A stretch of 64,000 nt of DNA from Ectocarpus siliculosus (taxonomy: Eukaryota; Sar; Phaeophyceae; Ectocarpales; Ectocarpaceae): NCBI GenBank assembly GCA_000310025.1, contig FN648444.1, positions 34,940 through 98,939 on the forward strand. Reading direction: 5' to 3'. The notes beneath the pieces are model-generated. The model did no database searches. It was given only the letters and a program-made list of their open reading frames with translations, and had not been told where the DNA came from. Shown in pieces: positions 59,701-64,000 of the stretch; within the stretch, counting starts at the first letter, position 1; each line of letters opens with the position of its first letter. The translations under genes and the position numbers were made by a program.

Positions 59701-60390
59701 TCTTCCTGCTGACCGTGGATTTGCCGACGGTCTCGGGGCCGCCGTGGTTGGCGTTCTGGGTGCAGGTGTGTGATTGCGCGATTCTCGAGCCATTGCATAC
59801 AGGGTGCTCATGTCTGGGGTTGCGCCAGCACCTACAGATCGATGCGGCTCCTCATCATAGTTGTTTCTGTTTCGATTATTTATGTTCGCCCGGGAATTCC
59901 TGTCGCCATCACTTGGACCCGCTTTCTGCTTGCTCGGAGCACCCTGCTGTGGACGAGATGAGTACAATCCGGTTGGTCGAGGCGTCTGTGTTGGAGCATT
60001 CGCAACAGGTGTTACTTGCTGTTGGCGCCCGTCCGGCAAAGCCGCCGGGCCCGCGGCCATCCACGCCGGGAGCGTCTTTTCTCGATCACGCCCTCCTTCG
60101 GGTCGGTGATTCCTCGACGGGACCGCTACCGCTGCACCGGATCCAACCCCCTGGTGCGCCACCACACCCTCCCGCCCCCGCTGCCCCGATTGTCCTCCTA
60201 ACGGGGTGCCCGCTGCGGTCGCAGAGTGTTCGTGCGGAAAATCTGCCGGGTCTCGAGGAGGAGCTACATTCCGACCGGTGGAAGCGGACACCATCATCTC
60301 ATCTGGGGACGCTCTTACCATTCCCGTAGACTCTCCGTAGTTGGCTGCTGAAGAGCTCGAAGAACCGACGGCAGCCGGAGTCCAGTCCAT
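53776..60390 (-). CDS. NYN/PIN-domain protein, Regnase (Zc3h12a)-like, long disordered N-terminus
   Basis: Exons (minus): 58618-60390, 57768-58067, 57185-57260, 55693-55780, 54933-55009, 54355-54458 and 53776-53889. They join in frame to 843 residues; the start is the first ATG (MDWTPAAVG), and the frame is open a little upstream. Residues 1-660 are disordered, with two LPAWM motifs (107, 238) and three PTG-x-[YF]SS motifs (139, 270, 415). An NYN domain spans about 662-806: KKVVIDGNDVALCHRG, GPLLAIQFFEQRGVPCVAFL, AISEIPRGEKGDLFILKYA, HVVTNK and YTFVRNDFKPDPETPF, the order of the Regnase/N4BP1 family. A Pro-rich tail (PPAPPPPPPRPPV) ends it. Family members cleave RNA with clustered Asp residues. 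Here D666 and D741 remain, but the motif Asn is D669, the first Asp of the DD pair is G740 and the SND Asp is K759. It may therefore be a weak nuclease or only bind RNA. No CCCH finger was seen. It is head-to-head with MPP10. Confidence 0.85.
55474..55615. repeat. three-copy direct repeat in an NYN-gene intron
   Basis: AAATTGCATGGAAAAGTCAC occurs near 55474 and 55588, and with one change (GCG for GCA) near 55524. The last two copies share the following TCGAT. Spacing is 50 and 64 bp. It lies between exons 55693-55780 and 54933-55009. Confidence 0.7.
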
Positions 60391-61073
60391 ACCTTGGCCA
60401 GCGCCGCTCTCGACGACCCCCAAATCTAACCTTGCAGAACGCGATCTGGCCGCTCTACTGCTGTAGTTCTCTTTCGTTCAGGCTGGGGGCGAGTACTGGG
60501 CTTGAAAGCTGTACGTTAGCAGCCGGGGTGGAACCTGCGCCAGAGGCTGCGGCCAAGGTTCAACGCTCCGGCGGCGTGCGCTTTCAGGCTAGACCTGCGG
60601 CACCGAGGGAGAGAGCTGGAGTCCGCCGACCTGGCCACCCGAAAAACATGCACGCCCGCCCTTGCTGCCTCTTGTCCAGCGCAGCAAATCTTCCAGTGTG
60701 GTGCTTGGCTTCTTATCTTCCACGCCCCCAAGAATAATAACCTTGTAACACTTTCGTGATACGTAGGAGAAGGGATGCCCGCTCCGCCAAGTGGGCGGTG
60801 GCGGTGGTGAGCGCAATTGGGACGACAGGGAGAACAACCACTGCACAGGCAGCTGACCACAAGCACGGTCACTTTGAGGTAAAAACGCGGCGGAATTAAG
60901 GGGGCTCCGTGGATTCAGCACGGCGTACAGCCGCGTCCGCGCCCGCCGCCTGCCACACACACACGCAGCAGCTCGACACCGCTGCTGGCTGGCTGTGCCG
61001 GAGGTTGTCAACCCTTTCGTCCTGCTGTGGTGATCTCCTTAACCTCTCTCGTACGTGCGCACTGACCAAACAC
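60391..61073. promoter_or_regulatory. 683-bp divergent promoter region, NYN gene / MPP10
   Basis: Lies between the two inferred ATGs, which point away from each other. No TATA box or known element could be assigned. An upstream exon of the NYN gene could also fall here, because its first frame is open to about 60460. Confidence 0.4.
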
Positions 61074-61145
61074 ATGGCGAAGCGACGAAGAGCTGCCGAG
61101 ACCTCCCCCGTCCTGGAGGGAGCCAGCGGTACTGGCACGCCGCAG

Positions 61146-61185
<40 letters not shown>

Positions 61186-63907
61186 CGACAATGCTTGCCC
61201 TCGACCACACCACAGACCTCCAGCAGGCGGCTGATCGTCTCACTCTCGCGGCAAGCAGACCAGAAGACTTCTTCCAAGCGAATGAGACCATCGCAAAGGT
61301 ACGTGTGCTAAATGACAGAAACGCCAGAGAATCGCAAGGCATGGCGGCGGTAACAGGGACCACCGCCGTCATGTGACGCGTTTTGTTTAGGCCAGCCACC
61401 GCTGCTGCTTCCGCTACTGCCGTACGTTCTACTGCTTAACCAACACGTTGACTGCTCTACGGAGTGGCCTAAGGGAAGGCTATGGCCAGCTAACAACTGC
61501 GACTAGCCTTCTGAAAGTTGATTTAGTCTATGAACCTCGGCATGGGTATTCGCGATATCCCCTCAAGCCAACATGGGGCTGTGGCAGACCACATCGACCG
61601 ATCCTGTATCTCGCCGCCTTCGTCCCACCTTCACTGCTTTTCCTGACTAAATCTCTGCGGTATATACCGGTGACCAGGAGCTAACGAGCGTCCTACGCAG
61701 CCTGTTCTCCATAGCGAGAAAGTGCGAGGCCCAAAGGAAGCCGTTCGGGCCTCTGGAAGAGCTTCATGTCCAAGGTGAGCAAGCCATCGTGTTGCCGTCT
61801 TCCGTGTAGGTGGTGGAGTTGATGAGTGTTCCCAGGGCTCGGTTGCGACGGTGCTATGGTGACCTCGGATGTTGTCGGTATAACCTTTCATGCACGCGTG
61901 ATCAAAACATATTTGGACAGGCACTTGGTGTCACGGGCACCCTTTGGTACACGATAATCACACTAAAAGCATTACGGCGCTTTGAAGTACCACTGCTGTT
62001 GTACATAGTCCGGACGCCTTCACGCGACGAATAGGTACGGTACAGGTTCGCCGTGAGGAACCGCCATCGAGAGTACACACCAGAGTTCGGAGTTCTCAGA
62101 TGGGAGCAGTCGTGGAATCGCCCGGACAGCTTGATTTGTGGGGAGCGGTTGTTCTTTCTATTCCACGTGATCCAGAGGTCTTCTGTCGGGGGGTCGCCGT
62201 GTCCCAAGTCAGGGTCCACGAAGGCAGCATCGTGCCCACGCGTCCCGCCGTGTATCATTCTTCGCTATCCCCCTCCAATGCCGTCTTCTTTTTCACTTTC
62301 TTGTCTCGTTTGTTACATGTGGCCAGGATTTTCTACCTAACCTTCGTTTTGCGGCCTTGCCTAAAATAGGACGTTTATCTTGTCTGACATGGCCGGCTGA
62401 TGTTTGCAGGCCTGGACAGCGAGTCGATCTGGTCGGAGCTGGAGTTGCGGAACGTTCCGCTGGAGAAGCACACAAAGAAGACCCTGGCGCGTCTGCTGCA
62501 AAGCGAAGACATGTCGGTGAGGAGGCAGGCTTCGCCACTTACGTAGTTTTGGATCCCGCTCTCGTCGTGGCGTGGTGGGCTGCTCTGTGGCAGCCGCATT
62601 GGAGTGAGACCGCCGGGTCGTTGGCCGAGCGTGATGCTGTTGCACTTGCTGGAGACGGCGCATCATCTGTGCCATGCCGTTATGAGTATTTACTACTGCT
62701 CGTTGTTTCAAGCTGGTTGTTTCCGTGGCAGCCACTTTTCCGCTGATTCTGACTTTGGTTGTCGCTGCCGCTGCTGGTGTACAACGAAAAATGGAGTATT
62801 TCGTTACCCCCGTTACCCACGGCCTTCCCGAGCTTCCACAAGGAATGGTTGTGACCCTACGGGGAATGACTTTGCCGTTGCGCTGGCGCTGATTCTGGTT
62901 TGTGGCGTTGGTGATGTTTGCGACGATGATGCAGCTAGCTGCGGACATCGCATCGGACGAGGAGGCTGAAGGTAGAGAGGAGGCTAGCGATGGCGAGGAG
63001 GCTGATGATGGCGACGCAGACATGGAGGGAGGTGATAGCACAGCGTTGTTGTTGGGTGGTGGAAGCGTCAGTGATGGAGACGACGACGCGAAGGGAGAGG
63101 TGGATGGGGAGGATGGCAGCGATGCTGACGGCGATGAAAGGGATACCAGCGCATTTAAAGCACGAGGGAAGGGGGACAAGGCAACGGGCACAACGAAGAG
63201 CAGCAAGCAAGCCAAGAACCAAAAGGTGAGCCGGGGGGGTGGCCCGTGCTGTTCTTGCTGCACAGGTGGCCGTGGATTGGTCCTTGCTATTGTTGAATAC
63301 CGCTTCAGTTGAGCAATATAGCAATCATGCACGTTTAATTGTATCCAGCATGTTTCTCGTGTGGCTGGCAACGCTTTGATTGTACGAGGTTGCTCTTCTA
63401 TACCACCATGTTTCAGCAACAGTAGTGGGCCCTGTATAGTGGCAGTCGAATAGTACGGGGCGCGGGAATAGCGTCGGTGTTTTCGGCTCGCACACTCTGA
63501 AATATCATGTCGTTCTGTACTCTGAGTAGCGCCGGTGTCCGGTGTAGTGCCGGTGAAATCTCTGGACACATTTCCAGCTACTGCTGTACTTGTGAATGAA
63601 CCGAAGTCGTCCCGCTGATGTTTTTGACGGGTGTTTGGCGACACGCTCATTGCCGTGCTGCTGAATGTTTTTGTTTATGGTAGCAGAGAGGTGCAAGCGT
63701 GCTCGTGCGATATTTAAGTTGGACTTAGAGAGGTTTATGATGCCGTTAGGATCTAAACACACACAAGGCGCAAGTACTGATTCACACCTCTATTGTTGCC
63801 GCTGCTTTTTCTCGCTGTGTTCACGCAGACCGAAGACATGTTCTTCGACGCCGATGACATGGAAAAGTTTGCGGACGAAGGCACCATGGATGATGATGAT
63901 CTCGAGG
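61074..63907 (+). CDS. MPP10: MPP10, U3 snoRNP protein, 5' part (runs past the window)
   Basis: Exons 61074-61298, 61678-61774, 62410-62516, 62935-63225 and 63829-63907 join in frame to 266 residues; the last ends phase 1 at a GTGAGA donor, so the gene continues beyond 64000. The start MAKRRRAAETSP is the first ATG. A 12-residue Ala run precedes a helical N-domain (DLQQAADRLTLAASRPEDFF, then LTSVLRSLFSIARKCEAQ). GLDSESIWSELELRNVPLEK matches the MPP10 D-x-E-x-I/V-W-x-Q/E-L-E-L-x-N signature. A ~100-residue Asp/Glu/Gly segment and DMFFDADDMEKFADEG match the acidic middle of MPP10. MPP10 joins IMP3 and IMP4 in the small-subunit processome in the nucleolus and is needed for 18S pre-rRNA cleavage. 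An Ala run this long is not a usual family feature. Confidence 0.88.
61147..61182 (+). repeat. GCT/CTG trinucleotide run (poly-Ala)
   Basis: Twelve consecutive Ala codons, eleven of them GCT, in the first MPP10 exon. It is the same CTG/CAG repeat class as the Gln run at 29316, read in another frame. Confidence 0.85.
63525..63575. repeat. TAGTGCCGGT element fragment in an MPP10 intron
   Basis: TAGTGCCGGTGAAATCTCTGG at 63547 onward matches, at about 22 of 25 positions, the reverse complement of the inner arm of the MITE at 26319-26456. A second GCGCCGGTGTCCGG lies just before it. Confidence 0.5.
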
Positions 63908-64000
63908 GTGAGACACCTGTGAGATATGAGAGGTTTTGTGGGGTGCCGCCTGCTGTCAGGCAGCCGGGGCACTCTATGTTGGATATTGAGACGTAAGGCC
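63908..64000 (+). other. MPP10 intron, window edge
   Basis: Starts GTGAGA after Glu codon 63904-63906 plus one base. The next exon is outside the window. Confidence 0.6.

Noticed and set aside
59649-60329. 226-codon plus-strand frame
   Set aside because: Antisense to the first exon of the NYN gene; no motif.
62361-63650. 429-codon minus-strand frame over MPP10
   Set aside because: Crosses MPP10 exons 3 and 4, which have splice sites and family motifs; the Ser/Thr-rich product is antisense to the Asp/Glu segment.

Overview
The window reads as nuclear DNA of a multicellular or filamentous stramenopile, most likely a brown alga (Ectocarpus-like). The basis is inference: short GT-AG exons in long introns, GC-rich codons, CAG-encoded Gln/Ala runs, a brown-algal type LNR protein with a Cys-Cys-x-Cys-x-Cys tail, a tRNA-derived SINE and short inverted-repeat transposons. 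Nothing bacterial (operons, Shine-Dalgarno sites, CRISPR) is visible. Exon models were built by hand from open frames, splice signals and codon phase; every chain described as closed adds up to an unbroken reading frame.

Layout. 1.2-7.4 kb (+): six-exon gene for a secreted/type I membrane protein with one LNR (Notch-type) module, an Asp-rich stalk, a transmembrane helix and an Ala/Pro tail. 8.8-26 kb: repeat-rich accessory zone with an old diverged duplication (R1 8.8-11.3 kb, R2 22.1-25.8 kb) that keeps a coding exon, two copies of a ~1.06 kb TIR DNA transposon (one nested in R2), two tRNA-derived SINEs, several small fold-back elements, and an intronless CobW/COG0523 GTPase gene (17.76-19.56 kb, +). 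26.5-31.75 kb (-): exons of a Gln/Pro-rich, probably nuclear, low-complexity protein that may continue leftward into R2. 31.8-40.9 kb: no firm gene, probably decayed repeats. 41.0-48.0 kb (-): complete 11-exon lipase maturation factor gene. 49.3-50.5 kb (+): ankyrin-repeat protein. 53.8-60.4 kb (-): complete seven-exon gene for an NYN/PIN-domain (Regnase/Zc3h12a-like) protein with a 590-residue disordered N-terminus. 61.1 kb to the right edge (+): 5' part of an MPP10 (U3 snoRNP) gene.

Two head-to-head pairs stand out: LMF/ankyrin (about 1.2 kb apart) and NYN-protein/MPP10 (683 bp apart). The second pairs an RNA-binding or RNA-cleaving fold with an 18S pre-rRNA processing factor, so shared control is plausible but unproven. 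The most interesting items are the NYN domain with a substituted active site, the exon conserved between R1 and R2, the nested TIR transposon with 3-bp target duplications, and the SINE family with intact Pol III boxes.
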